DNA of 64,000 bases from NCBI GenBank assembly GCA_028287785.1, contig JAQBOZ010000021.1, forward strand, positions 20,096-84,095, in the 5' to 3' direction. Of this stretch, positions 34,191 to 43,599 are shown in pieces (within the stretch, counting starts at the first letter, position 1; the number at the start of each line of letters is the position of its first letter). A program made the position numbers and the translations under genes. This DNA is from Chlorobiota bacterium (GTDB taxonomy: Bacteria > Bacteroidota > Ignavibacteria > OLB7). Under the pieces are notes generated by a model that was given only the letters and a program-made list of their open reading frames with translations, searched no databases and was not told the DNA's origin.

Positions 34191-37100
34191 TTACCGGACG
34201 ATCACCAGTTTCTCCACCATGCGATTCCCGCCATAGCGGCACTCGACCAGATAGGCGCCCGGCAGAAGCGCCCGGCAATCGATATCCAGCACGTATCGGC
34301 CCGCCTCGGTCATTGTTGTCTCGATGGGCTGCGCGACACGCCGTCCGCCGCCGTCGTAAATCGTCATCGAGACATCCTCGCGATCCGGGATCGAGAAGAA
34401 GATCTCGGCATGATCCGACACCGGGTTGGGCTGCAACGACATCCGGCCAAGCTCGCCGGTCACCCTGTCGATGCGGCGGAGCCGCGGAAGGATCGGGCCA
34501 TCGACCATGCTTCCAACTTCAACCGTCGGAAAGCGTGACACTCCGGTTACCGTAACTGTCGGAAGCGTATTCACGGGCTGAATTCGCATACGGACATAAT
34601 AGGTTCCGGAGATAAGATCATACGTCTTCGATACGGTGGTATCGTTGAAGATCGCCACCGATGTCAGCCGGAATGAATCCAACTGGCCTTTCACCGAACC
34701 GCTGGCCGAATCGACCAGTTCGGCAATGACATCGACGGGATAGGGGGCGTATGTGGCCGAATCCCCGTAGAGAGCTTCGAACAACTGGCAACCGATCGTC
34801 GTCGAATCGTGAGCATGGAAATATCCGGTTCTCATCAACGACCGGACCTGCGGAAGGCTGTCGACGAACCTGACGGAATCCGGGTAGGAGATCATCGCCA
34901 CGCCCCCCGCCGCATCATCGTCCGCAAACCACACATCGTGCAGTCGCAGGCTGACCCCGGTACGAAGGGAGTCATTGATCCGCAGGTTTGTCTGCCGTCC
35001 AACCGCCGTATACCCCGTCGGTCGCGTCTTCGCGAAGAACTGCCGGGAGGTGGTGAGCGGCGGGAACGATGCGGTTGTCGTCTCATACAGAGCTACTTCG
35101 CGCAACGGCTGACGCACAGGGGAGGCGGCGCCATTCGGATGCCATCCGCCGACGGAATAGTTATAAACCGTGGCGGCCTCGTGAATGGCGTAGTGCTGGA
35201 TTGCCTGCCGCATTCCATGCGATCCCGTCTTGGACATCACCAGCCCGAAATGAATCAGAGCATCCTGATGCGCCAGCGCCGTATCCCGCTCGTTGAGGGA
35301 TGACGTGTTGGGATAGACGTACTCGCTTACCAGGCCGGAAGCAGTCATCGGGCCCTCCACCAGAAGCTTGTTGTCGGTCCACTGGCTGGTGGCGCCGGGC
35401 ATGATCGTATTCAGGCTGCTGAAATGAACCCAGGTCCGCATTGCATGAAAGCCAAAGAAGCTTATGTTCTCGATGCTCTCCCACGTAATCCCCTCATGCA
35501 GCTCATGCCAGACATCCTGCGTTGCATCCAGGGAGGGGTGAACGTTCATCTTATCCTCCCCCTGGCTGATCACACGCTGGTTGAAGACGCCAACCTGATC
35601 GGTCCCCGCAATAACCTTGTGAAGCAGCCGGCCATACTGAATTTCAGTGCGACTGGCCCCGACAATCATCCGCTGCCATGCAATGCCGATATTCGAATCA
35701 TTGACGACATGGGCGAATGCCGGCATGGTCGGGGCGGTCGAGAATCCGGCGGGCTGCGTGCCGGCCAGCGCAACGTTCGTGATCGGCGTATAAAGCACGC
35801 CGGTAGCCGAGGGCTGCCACCAGTTGGCTCCTCCTCCCAGACGCCGCAGCCGTGAGCGGATGCCCAATGCGGAATCCGCCCAGGCGATCATGTCGCCTCC
35901 AAACAGGCGGCTGACCACCGGCATTGCCCAGAGCGTATCGATCGATCCGGCAACCCGCGCCACGGTTTCAGGCCCCTGTGCAACCCCGACCGTAGTGCCG
36001 CTGGATACGATGTTCCGCAGATAGACATTTCGAGCGGTTGGCCCGCCATAGCCGGACCAGACCACGGTTGCCACCGTGTCCGTTTTGGAGGAATTGGTAC
36101 GCAGGCGGACGGTGATCGAAGGAAACCTCTGCTGAATCGACAGCGAATCGACGAACGTCGTATCCGACAGGAGATATTCGGTGGGCTCCCAGCGAATTCC
36201 GCCGATGGTATCATACATCGGCTCGGAGCGCCGGTAGAAAACCTCCTCATCGTTGCTGGAGGTTTGCTTTTTGACCCCTATGGGACCCTGAAGCGGCCTC
36301 AGGAAATTAACACGCTTGTAATAGCAGGCATGATACCGCCGGCCGTCGAAAACGATTTTTCTCTGGCTGCTGAAACGGATATCCCCGCCGGTAAACTCGT
36401 TGGTTGACGGAGCATAGGTAATACGAAGCAGAGAACCACCGCCCGGACGAAGCGTAAGCGCAACAACACTGTCGCCATTGAGAATGGTATCGAGCGTATG
36501 GCGCGCCACTCCGGTCCACGGCAGCGGCGTAACATCCGGCTGGATTTCCGTTACGCGAACGAAATTATAGTGACCGCCATCCGGGTGAGTCAGATTGAGC
36601 TTGAGATTGATCGTCCGCGTCTCGGCGAGGCTGTCCATAAGATGTCCCAGCGCCGTGGTGGAATCGACATCCGTTGGCCGCTCGAACGTCCGGCGATTGA
36701 CAACAAACACGTAATTGGTATCGAGCATATGATCGCTGCTGTCAGCACCATGATGCCTGTCGAAAAAGCCCAGCTCGACGAATGTGAATTGCGCCGGGTC
36801 CTGCTTTCCGAATCGATCCTGAGCGGTGACGGCCGTCACGATATCGTTGGATGGCAACAGACGCGCGGGATACTGCGGCGGACCGCTGAAAGTGGGCTGT
36901 GCAACGGTGGTATGGATCGAGTAACCCTCACGCCAGCGCAGCTTCATGATTTCCGGGCCGATCCGGGTGAGCCATGAATCAATGTTTCGGATCTCACGCA
37001 TGCGTACCCCGAAGCCGATATAGAAATCAGGGATAGTAATGGCGGCGGGTCCCGGCGGAGTAAGTATCAGTGGCAAGGCGCGATCCATGGAATCGCTGAG

Positions 37101-39164
37101 GTGGACTCCCATAAAACCGAAATCATTATCCCAATTGTAGAGCTGCGCGGTGGGAGCACTTGGCAGATGCAGGCTTGCAGATGCAGGCGCAAAATTTGTC
37201 GGCGCAAACCCCGCAAATGAATAATGCACTCCGGAAACTCCGTAGCAAAGCCCGAGAGAAACATTCGTGCGTATCTCGGCCGCATCCGGGAGATGGACAA
37301 TTCCGGTATCAAGACGAGCATACGAAGGATTGGCCTCATCGGTCACCCAGTGAAGCGCGCCCGAGATATGCACGCCGGGCCACTGAATCAGCCTGCGCCC
37401 AGTGCGCCGCCCCGCCCATGCCGCATGGCCGAGTTTATTGACCATCCAGGCATACTCCACGTCCTTGAGCGAATCGCGCGTATAAAACCCGAGCGACCAG
37501 TACTGCTCGGCCTTCGAATAAAGTTCGATGCTGTCGCGCGCGGCGCTTGGATTATTGGGATCGAGAGCCAGCTCCAGAATGCCGAACCGCCCACCGTTAT
37601 GCTGCCTGATGGTGGGAACATTCCAGACATATGCGGGAAGCGGATATCGATCGCTCACGGAATAAGCAAACTTGTAACCATACGATGGGTATGTCTCCAC
37701 GCCGATCTCGTTTGCGCTGGACATGTAGGGATCATCTCCCGAAAAGGCCCGCCATGCCCGCGTTCCACGCACCGCGCTGTCATGGGCGGCCGATCCGTAC
37801 TGCTCGGGATACCGGCGGTAAATGAGCGAGTCCAGGTAATTATAGCCGGCGACCCTTGTATTCCCCGATTCATCACCCGTGTAAAAGCGGGTAACCTTTC
37901 CGGTTCTCGTATTGTCGGTGCCGCTGGGCCCCTTCATGACACGATCGACTTCGTCCACAATAGTCTGCCGCTCGGTAGCACCATCGCCATTGCGGGCAAA
38001 AAGGAGATGCGACATCTCATCCTCCAACGCAATGCTCCTGAGCGCGACCTTCTCGGTGCCGACCCATCGGACGCGCATATCCATCCGATGCGCGCTGTTT
38101 TCATCGCAGAACGGGCCGTACGATCCGCTTACAGGATCTTGAAAAAGATCGACTTTATAGGATAGCACCCTGTATTTATTATAATCCGGGACGATATCCA
38201 CGGGAGCAAGATCGCTCTTGGTAACGAGAATCGTTTTGTAGAGAAATTCCCGATCGTTGGTGTTATCAGCGGTGGCCGGCGCGGAAGATGATTTATATTT
38301 GGTTCCCTTGGGGACCTCGGTATAGATATCGATTGCGAGTACGGGATCACTATTACTGGCACCGCCACCTCCGCCACTTACCGGATCGAACAAATGCGCG
38401 TTGAGTACCATATAAAGATTACGATGGTTACCATAATCCAGATCATTCCTGTCATACATTGCGCTCGAATTCTCCGCGCTGTCAAGATAAGCGGATCCCT
38501 TTACGAAATATCGATAGAGATGTACGGTCGGATCATATCCAAATACAATGCGCTTCGCGACGGTGTCGTTTGCCGTCGTGTTCGAGCTTGAATACACCAT
38601 CTCCGTGGCCTGATGACCATAGATATCACTCATGGCGGAAGACGGATTATAGCTCTTGACACCCATCCCCGAGTCGATCGTCTTGAACCTGCATTGCCAA
38701 TAATAGGATTGCACGGTATCCCAGGGAAAGAAGACAACCTGGCGCGCAAAGCCGGCAAGATTGTTCAGGCCATAGCACGCAATGACACGCTGATCCCATA
38801 CACCGCCGCCACTACGACCGTTCGCGGCATCGATAAGTGAGTCCATAGCATGGTATACAGGTGATTCCCGCCATTCCACGATTTTAATATTCATGGTGTT
38901 GAGGAACGACCACAAATGACTCCAGTTATAGTCATCCGACCTGACCCCCCAATAGGAGCCGATCCAGAATTCACCGGGGTTGACACCGTATATCTCACGA
39001 ACGGACACGGCGGTATCCGGTACGGGCTGATGCATGACAAACTGGTCGGCATCAATATATTGTGCCTGCGACGTATCACAGGTCGCAAGCATGAAAATAA
39101 TCCCACAGATCAGAGCAAGCAGTAGCTTGGGCCATCGTAATAATGGCCTTCGAGTTCCAGACAT
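34191..39164 (-). CDS. Giant T9SS-secreted protein (1657 residues)
   Basis: The 1657-residue protein has a signal peptide (basic RRPLLRWPK, hydrophobic LLLALICGIIFMLA, cleavage near SQAQY). It ends with a type A T9SS sorting domain (LQPNPVSDHAEIFFSIP, YDGGGRRVAQPIE, GAYLVECRYGGNRMVEKLVIV). I recognise no catalytic domain in the roughly 1500 residues between. It is rich in Tyr, Asp, Ser and Thr, with many short beta-type stretches, and probably acts outside the cell as a structural, adhesive or carbohydrate-active protein. The ATG at 39164 is chosen for the signal. Its 5' third is clearly less GC-rich than neighbouring genes, which may mean acquisition or weak codon selection. Confidence 0.9.
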   Translation of the reverse strand: MSGTRRPLLRWPKLLLALICGIIFMLATCDTSQAQYIDADQFVMHQPVPDTAVSVREIYGVNPGEFWIGSYWGVRSDDYNWSHLWSFLNTMNIKIVEWRESPVYHAMDSLIDAANGRSGGGVWDQRVIACYGLNNLAGFARQVVFFPWDTVQSYYWQCRFKTIDSGMGVKSYNPSSAMSDIYGHQATEMVYSSSNTTANDTVAKRIVFGYDPTVHLYRYFVKGSAYLDSAENSSAMYDRNDLDYGNHRNLYMVLNAHLFDPVSGGGGGASNSDPVLAIDIYTEVPKGTKYKSSSAPATADNTNDREFLYKTILVTKSDLAPVDIVPDYNKYRVLSYKVDLFQDPVSGSYGPFCDENSAHRMDMRVRWVGTEKVALRSIALEDEMSHLLFARNGDGATERQTIVDEVDRVMKGPSGTDNTRTGKVTRFYTGDESGNTRVAGYNYLDSLIYRRYPEQYGSAAHDSAVRGTRAWRAFSGDDPYMSSANEIGVETYPSYGYKFAYSVSDRYPLPAYVWNVPTIRQHNGGRFGILELALDPNNPSAARDSIELYSKAEQYWSLGFYTRDSLKDVEYAWMVNKLGHAAWAGRRTGRRLIQWPGVHISGALHWVTDEANPSYARLDTGIVHLPDAAEIRTNVSLGLCYGVSGVHYSFAGFAPTNFAPASASLHLPSAPTAQLYNWDNDFGFMGVHLSDSMDRALPLILTPPGPAAITIPDFYIGFGVRMREIRNIDSWLTRIGPEIMKLRWREGYSIHTTVAQPTFSGPPQYPARLLPSNDIVTAVTAQDRFGKQDPAQFTFVELGFFDRHHGADSSDHMLDTNYVFVVNRRTFERPTDVDSTTALGHLMDSLAETRTINLKLNLTHPDGGHYNFVRVTEIQPDVTPLPWTGVARHTLDTILNGDSVVALTLRPGGGSLLRITYAPSTNEFTGGDIRFSSQRKIVFDGRRYHACYYKRVNFLRPLQGPIGVKKQTSSNDEEVFYRRSEPMYDTIGGIRWEPTEYLLSDTTFVDSLSIQQRFPSITVRLRTNSSKTDTVATVVWSGYGGPTARNVYLRNIVSSGTTVGVAQGPETVARVAGSIDTLWAMPVVSRLFGGDMIAWADSALGIRSRLRRLGGGANWWQPSATGVLYTPITNVALAGTQPAGFSTAPTMPAFAHVVNDSNIGIAWQRMIVGASRTEIQYGRLLHKVIAGTDQVGVFNQRVISQGEDKMNVHPSLDATQDVWHELHEGITWESIENISFFGFHAMRTWVHFSSLNTIMPGATSQWTDNKLLVEGPMTASGLVSEYVYPNTSSLNERDTALAHQDALIHFGLVMSKTGSHGMRQAIQHYAIHEAATVYNYSVGGWHPNGAASPVRQPLREVALYETTTASFPPLTTSRQFFAKTRPTGYTAVGRQTNLRINDSLRTGVSLRLHDVWFADDDAAGGVAMISYPDSVRFVDSLPQVRSLMRTGYFHAHDSTTIGCQLFEALYGDSATYAPYPVDVIAELVDSASGSVKGQLDSFRLTSVAIFNDTTVSKTYDLISGTYYVRMRIQPVNTLPTVTVTGVSRFPTVEVGSMVDGPILPRLRRIDRVTGELGRMSLQPNPVSDHAEIFFSIPDREDVSMTIYDGGGRRVAQPIETTMTEAGRYVLDIDCRALLPGAYLVECRYGGNRMVEKLVIVR

Positions 39165-39180
39165 TGTAATTATCCCTTGA

Positions 39181-39257
39181 TTAACGTTGATCCCAGAATA
39201 CAATTAACGTGGATGTATTCCAGTATATAGTTGACGTTGATCTATTCCAGATATTTT
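39181..39257. repeat. Three imperfect 23-27 bp direct repeats
   Basis: The copies start TTAACGTTGATCCCAGAATA (39181), TTAACGTGGATGTATTCCAG (39204) and TTGACGTTGATCTATTCCAG (39231). A shared core is TTRACGTKGAT followed by ATTCCAG in two copies. They sit 16-93 bases upstream of the giant T9SS start codon and could be regulator-binding sites. Confidence 0.7.
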
Positions 39258-39446
39258 CCCGATATCCCGGTTTACTTCAATCTCTCACGATGATTGCGCG
39301 AAGCTGATTTTCGATTGACTGCATGAAAAATCAGTACATCATAATAATCAGCCCATCTCACAAAGGATTAATAGCGACGCTACGGCATTTTCACGTAGCA
39401 TCACTATGCTGAATAATCATCGATCGAGACGATCCCTTCATTACTC

Positions 39447-39565
39447 CTCAAGCTCCGTGGGAGCGCGCCGGTTGTAGTACCGATGCTCCCATTTCCTACG
39501 CAAGCTCCAGAGGAGCGAACCATCCCAGCCTTTATGAAGCACTGTACGCTCCGCTGGAGCTTGAG
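39447..39565. repeat. Inverted-repeat element (REP/MITE-like)
   Basis: CTCAAGCTCCgtgGGAGCG (39447-39465) is the inverted partner of CGCTCCgctGGAGCTTGAG (39547-39565). A third related motif, CAAGCTCCAGAGGAGCG, lies inside (39501-39517). Each motif is also a small palindrome (GCTCC-N3-GGAGC). The element has no transposase gene. Confidence 0.65.
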
Positions 39566-39966
39566 ATCATCCAAGTGGCGATGCTGCAACCGGTTCGCCC
39601 TGATGGGGCTGAAACGGTAGATGCCGGATGAAGTCCATGATGGCTCGAGCATCCTGAACTTCATCCCACACTGAGTCACCATTCGGAAAGATTCCGATAG
39701 GGCGCAACGTCCATGACATAATTGGAGCAGTGAGTTCAGGTCGGAGCCCAGGGAAGGCTGGTGATGGTGTAAGACATCTGATTTCATCGAGTGCCAAAGG
39801 CGGTGGCCGATTTCCCGGCCGCATCATATCATCGGGCATCCTCCCCAAACGCCAAGCGCCTCATCCGACATCATTGCCGAAGGAGGCGCCTGTTATTCCG
39901 AGAGTATAGTTCATGCCGCCGCGTGAAAGCCCCGCCGGCCACATTCCTGGAGCCTTCGCGCCCCGC

Positions 39967-40296
39967 TCACCAGTACCTGGTGGTCACCGTCACATCCCCC
40001 CGCACTTCCGCCTGACAGCTTGCCCGCTCGTTCCCCGCAAACTGCTCCCGCTGAATCAGCCGGGCTTCCGGTGGCTCGATCGGTGAAAGATTCTCCCAAC
40101 CGGAGAGCACCTGCATGCGGCACCAGGAGCAGATGGCAAACCCGCCACACGATTGCGCCACCGGCAGGCCCACCGCCCGCGCTGCTTCCAGCAGGGAAGT
40201 CCCCCGCGCCACGGTAATCCGACGACCCGAAGGCTCAAACCGGACGTTCCCCGACCCGGATTGTTCGATATCCCCGAAAAGATCGAGCGTGCTCAA
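39967..40296 (-). CDS. [2Fe-2S] ferredoxin (plant/adrenodoxin fold)
   Basis: This is a 109-residue ferredoxin with ligands Cys50, Cys56, Cys59 and Cys94 in the canonical C-x5-C-x2-C...C spacing (CGGFAICSWC). It is a soluble electron carrier and could serve a reductase, oxygenase or Fe-S assembly. The start is a TTG at 40294-40296, since no ATG lies near. It is 47 bp after pyrH on the same strand and may be transcribed with it. Confidence 0.9.
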   Translation of the reverse strand: MSTLDLFGDIEQSGSGNVRFEPSGRRITVARGTSLLEAARAVGLPVAQSCGGFAICSWCRMQVLSGWENLSPIEPPEARLIQREQFAGNERASCQAEVRGDVTVTTRYW

Positions 40297-40343
40297 CTGT
40301 CTACGCCGTTGAAGTTCTTAAGGCAGGTTCGGGAAGGGCCATA

Positions 40344-41084
40344 TCAACCTTCATGTACCACCGAAGCGTGCTCGCCAACCACCGTGCCGATATCCTCCCC
40401 CAGCACCAGTCGCTTCAGGTTTCCGGAAACGCCCATGTTGAAGACGAGAATCGGCAGCTTGTTCTCCTGGCAGAGAGTTATGGCCGTAAGATCCATGACG
40501 CGCAGGTTCCGTTCATGTACTTCGCGATAGCTGATCGAGGTGAACCGGCGGGCATCGGGCACCACACGCGGATCGGCGTCGTAGATGCCATCGACACCAT
40601 TTTTCCCCATGATCAGCGTATCTGCGTCGATCTCGATGGCGCGGAGCGCGGCGGCTGTATCGGTTGTGAAATATGGGTTGCCGGTGCCGGCGCCGAAGAT
40701 CACCACGCGACCTTTTTCCAGATGGCGCACCGCCCGGCGACGGATGAACGGCTCGGCGATCTGCTCCATCTTGATCGCGGTCTGCAATCGCGTGGTCACT
40801 CCATGTTTCTCCAGAGCGTTCTGAAGCGCCAGGGCGTTGATGACCGTTGCCAGCATCCCCATATGGTCGCCTGTGACCTTGTGAATTCCCTCGGCGATCG
40901 CCTGGACGCCCCGATAGATATTCCCCCCGCCGATCACAATGCCGATCTCGATGCCAAGTTCATGGATCGAACGGACCTCACCGGCGAATGTATCGAGCAT
41001 GGCGGCATCGATGCCGTAGCCGATATCACCCATCAACGCCTCTCCACTGAGCTTCAGAAGCACCCGCTTGTATCGTGGGACCAT
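40344..41084 (-). CDS. pyrH: UMP kinase
   Basis: This is a 246-residue kinase of the amino-acid-kinase fold that makes UDP from UMP and ATP for pyrimidine nucleotide supply. Signatures are [12 protein letters not shown] at 6-17, [30 protein letters not shown] and [14 protein letters not shown]. Standard length. AAAGGAAATT upstream gives a good ribosome-binding site for the ATG at 41084. In the usual rpsB-tsf-pyrH order it is third, but here a strong terminator separates it from tsf. Confidence 0.97.
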   Translation of the reverse strand: MVPRYKRVLLKLSGEALMGDIGYGIDAAMLDTFAGEVRSIHELGIEIGIVIGGGNIYRGVQAIAEGIHKVTGDHMGMLATVINALALQNALEKHGVTTRLQTAIKMEQIAEPFIRRRAVRHLEKGRVVIFGAGTGNPYFTTDTAAALRAIEIDADTLIMGKNGVDGIYDADPRVVPDARRFTSISYREVHERNLRVMDLTAITLCQENKLPILVFNMGVSGNLKRLVLGEDIGTVVGEHASVVHEG

Positions 41085-41225
41085 TGAAATTTCCTTTCTA
41101 CTCTCTGATAACGGAATAGGCCATCGGCCCGTGAATCGAAGCCCTCCAATCGGCCGGCAACCGTACAGGCTGTCAGCCCCGATGCGCCGCTCCGGCGGAA
41201 ACGGCGTCCCCCCGTTCGCGGCGCG

Positions 41226-41233
41226 CAAAGGTA
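41226..41233 (-). promoter_or_regulatory. Candidate -7 box for pyrH (TACCTTTG)
   Basis: On the minus strand TACCTTTG (TAnnTTTG) follows immediately after the T tract of the tsf terminator, 142 bases before the pyrH start. No TTTG -33 box was found, so this is tentative. Confidence 0.35.
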
Positions 41234-41272
41234 CAAAAAAAGTCCCGCGACCATCGAGGGTCACGGGACTCT
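41233..41272 (-). terminator. Rho-independent terminator after tsf
   Basis: On the minus strand AGTCCCGTGACC pairs with GGTCGCGGGACT (41241-41270, one or two mismatches) and runs into seven T residues. It ends the rpsB-tsf transcript before pyrH. Confidence 0.85.
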
Positions 41273-41328
41273 GAAACCGATTGATGTATTCAGCGGCGAT
41301 TGACGCGCGCCGCATAAGCTCTTGACAG

Positions 41329-41362
41329 GATGGGCAGTTGGCCCTTTAAAGGAGGCCCTGCC
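41329..41362 (-). terminator. Second hairpin just after tsf
   Basis: GGCAG...GGCC pairs with GGCC...CTGCC around TTTAAA. It lies 18 bases past the tsf stop and may be an RNA-processing or secondary termination site. Confidence 0.4.
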
Positions 41363-41379
41363 AGGACACACTGCCAGGC

Positions 41380-42246
41380 TTACTTGCCGGCCTGCTCGCC
41401 CAGGTTGAAGCGAATGAAGCGAACCACATTCACATCCGATCCAAGATCCTTGCTGAAGTCGGCGAGGATATCGCGGATCATCTTCGAGGAGTCCTTCACG
41501 AATGTCTGCTCCATGAGGCAACTGTCGGCAAAATACTTCTCCAGACGGCCGGCAATGATCTTGTCGGCGAACTCCGGCTTCTTTCCCTCGTTGATCGCGA
41601 GCTGGCGATAGATCTCGCGCTCCTTCTCGAGCGTGGTCTCGGTAACCTCATCGCGATGGACATAGGAGGGGTTCATCGCCGCGACCTGCATCGCGATATC
41701 GCGGGCGACCGAGGCGACCTTCTCGGAATCGCCGGAGCCGGAGAACTCCACGAGCACGCCGAGCTTGTCGCCGTTGTGGACATAGTCGGCAACGAAGCCG
41801 CCATCGGTCTTCACAACATCGAAGCGCTTGATCTCGATACGCTCGGAGAACTTGCCAAGCAGCTCGCTCAGCCACGTCTGCACGCTCTTCCCTTCGATCT
41901 CGCCGGCCATCAGCTCATCCATGCTGTCCGGGTTGTTGTTCAGGACATACTCGGCAAGGTTCCGGGTAAAGGTGCTGAACTCCTCGTTGCGGGCGACGAA
42001 GTCGGTCTCGCAGTTGACCTCGACCATCGCGGCGCGGGAACGATCGGCGGAGATCGCGGTTGCGATCACGCCCTCGTTGGCGGCCTTGTCGGCGCGCTTT
42101 GCTGCGGTGGCGGCGCCCCTCTTGCGAAGAACCTCGATGGCTCCGTCCATATCGCCATTGGCCTCTTCGAGCGCCTTCTTACAGTCTGCCATGCCGGCGC
42201 CCGTACGGTCGCGCAGGCTCTTAACGTCTTGTGCTGAAATTGCCAT
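41380..42246 (-). CDS. tsf: Elongation factor Ts
   Basis: This 288-residue exchange factor recycles EF-Tu-GDP to EF-Tu-GTP. The N-terminal UBA-like domain has VKSLRDRTGAGMADCKKALEE, followed by the core with NCETDFVARNEEF and the C-terminal module with VRFIRFNLGEQ. Normal length. It follows rpsB by 137 bp and precedes a strong terminator, as in a rpsB-tsf operon. Confidence 0.98.
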   Translation of the reverse strand: MAISAQDVKSLRDRTGAGMADCKKALEEANGDMDGAIEVLRKRGAATAAKRADKAANEGVIATAISADRSRAAMVEVNCETDFVARNEEFSTFTRNLAEYVLNNNPDSMDELMAGEIEGKSVQTWLSELLGKFSERIEIKRFDVVKTDGGFVADYVHNGDKLGVLVEFSGSGDSEKVASVARDIAMQVAAMNPSYVHRDEVTETTLEKEREIYRQLAINEGKKPEFADKIIAGRLEKYFADSCLMEQTFVKDSSKMIRDILADFSKDLGSDVNVVRFIRFNLGEQAGK

Positions 42247-42383
42247 GATATATCACCTGATTGATGTAACAGTCACTGGTTCGCAGAACGGCGCCGCAAC
42301 TCTTGATGGCCGCAGACGCCGCTCGGATAAGGCTCGATCCATAAGTCCATCCGGCGGGGAGCCGGATGGATTCCACATGGGGA

Positions 42384-43325
42384 TTATGCTCCGGCGCTTG
42401 CCTCGGTATTGCTCCTGGTTCCCTCGGTCTGTCCGGTGGTCTCCGGCTGTGCCTCGGGCGCCTTTGCTTCCGGCGGGGTAAAGTCCTCTCCCTCGGCTCC
42501 AACGCCGGCCGGAGCACCTTCCTCACCACGGCGGGTACGGGAGCGACGACGGGTGCGCGCGCCCACATCCTCGCGATTCTCCGTGCCCGACTCCTTCATC
42601 TCACGATCGTCGGCGGACATGTTCTCGATCTGGCTGGCGCGGCTGGCCTCGCGTCCAAGCGCGATACCGTCGGCGATCACCTTGGTGATCAGCGCAACCG
42701 TCTTCAACGAGTCATCGTTGGCGGGGATCGGGAAATCGACATCGCCCGGATCGGTGTTGGTATCGACAATCGCGATCACCGGGATGCCAAGCGTCTTGGC
42801 CTCCTTGACGGCGAGGTGCTCCTTCTTGATATCGACGATGTAGAGCGCGCCCGGAAGGCGGTTCATATCGACGATGCCGCCCATCACGCGGAGGAGCTTC
42901 TCCTTCTCGCGCGAGATCATCAGGCGCTCCTTCTTGGTGAAGTTGTCGATCGTCCCGTCGTTCTCCTGCTTCTCGATCGTCTGAAGCCGCTTGATCGACT
43001 TGCGGATCGTGGCGAAGTTGGTAAGCATCCCACCCAGCCAGCGGTCGGTGACGTAGTTGGCGCCGATACGGAGGGCCTCCACGCGGACAACGTCGCGCGC
43101 CTGCTTCTTGGTGCCGACGAAGAGAATCCGCTTGCCGTCCGCCGCGATCTTCTCGGCAGCGTTGCGGGCCTCATCGATAAGACCCTGGGTCTTCATCAGA
43201 TCGATGATATGAATTCCGTTCCGCTCCATGAAGATGTACGGGCGCATCCTCGGATTCCAGCGACGGGTAAGGTGGCCGAAATGTGCTCCCGCGGCCAGCA
43301 GGTCTTCGATCTGTACGTACGGCAT
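42384..43325 (-). CDS. rpsB: Ribosomal protein S2 with charged C-terminal extension
   Basis: The first about 230 residues match S2 of the small subunit, with AGAHFGHLTRRWNPRM, FVGTKKQARD, DRWLGGMLTNF and IPVIAIVDTNTDP. Residues after about 232 form an extension of some 80 residues rich in Glu, Arg, Ala, Pro and Thr (including RTRRRSRTRRGEEG). Most S2 proteins end near 230-260. Similar disordered tails are common in Bacteroidota and Chlorobi. It heads the rpsB-tsf unit, and a hairpin lies between rpsI and this gene. Confidence 0.98.
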   Translation of the reverse strand: MPYVQIEDLLAAGAHFGHLTRRWNPRMRPYIFMERNGIHIIDLMKTQGLIDEARNAAEKIAADGKRILFVGTKKQARDVVRVEALRIGANYVTDRWLGGMLTNFATIRKSIKRLQTIEKQENDGTIDNFTKKERLMISREKEKLLRVMGGIVDMNRLPGALYIVDIKKEHLAVKEAKTLGIPVIAIVDTNTDPGDVDFPIPANDDSLKTVALITKVIADGIALGREASRASQIENMSADDREMKESGTENREDVGARTRRRSRTRRGEEGAPAGVGAEGEDFTPPEAKAPEAQPETTGQTEGTRSNTEASAGA

Positions 43326-43537
43326 GTTCTGCGTTGATTAAGGGTTTGTGTTGCTGCATCCTCTACCTCCGTCATCTCGGCTCGCCAACCCGCGGAGTTT
43401 CCGGCGGGCACACACGAGCGATCGGGAGGTATGCGCGATTGATATTGACGTAATGCGTTTGACGGGAACCCTGGGAAGAGGCCGTCCGACGTGCCATCAG
43501 GCATATCGGAGCGTGGTAGCATCTTCTCCATAATACA

Positions 43538-43575
43538 GATTGCGGATTGACCTTCTGAGGAGTCAACCCGCAATC
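43538..43575 (-). terminator. Strong hairpin between rpsI and rpsB
   Basis: GATTGCGG...TTGAC pairs with GTCAA...CCGCAATC (14 bp with one mismatch) 25 bases after the rpsI stop. It could be a terminator of rplM-rpsI or part of an rpsB leader. It has no clear T tract. Confidence 0.55.
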
Positions 43576-43599
43576 GGAATGCTGGCGTTGGCGGACGGA

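Larger units (their letters stand above)
39165..39966. other. 0.8-kb non-coding, AT-richer region with repeats
   Basis: This stretch has no convincing gene. It contains three tandem imperfect repeats right upstream of the giant T9SS gene (39181-39257) and a 119-bp element with 19-base inverted ends (39447-39565). Short open frames at 39404-39848 and nearby overlap the inverted-repeat element and give low-complexity protein, so I do not call them. Confidence 0.6.

Noticed and set aside
39181..39257. CRISPR-like array
   Set aside because: The three repeats are imperfect and abut with no spacers, and no cas genes are in the window.
39404..39848. Small genes in the region downstream of the giant T9SS gene
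   Set aside because: Frames overlap an inverted-repeat element and give compositionally odd protein with no signal or motif.
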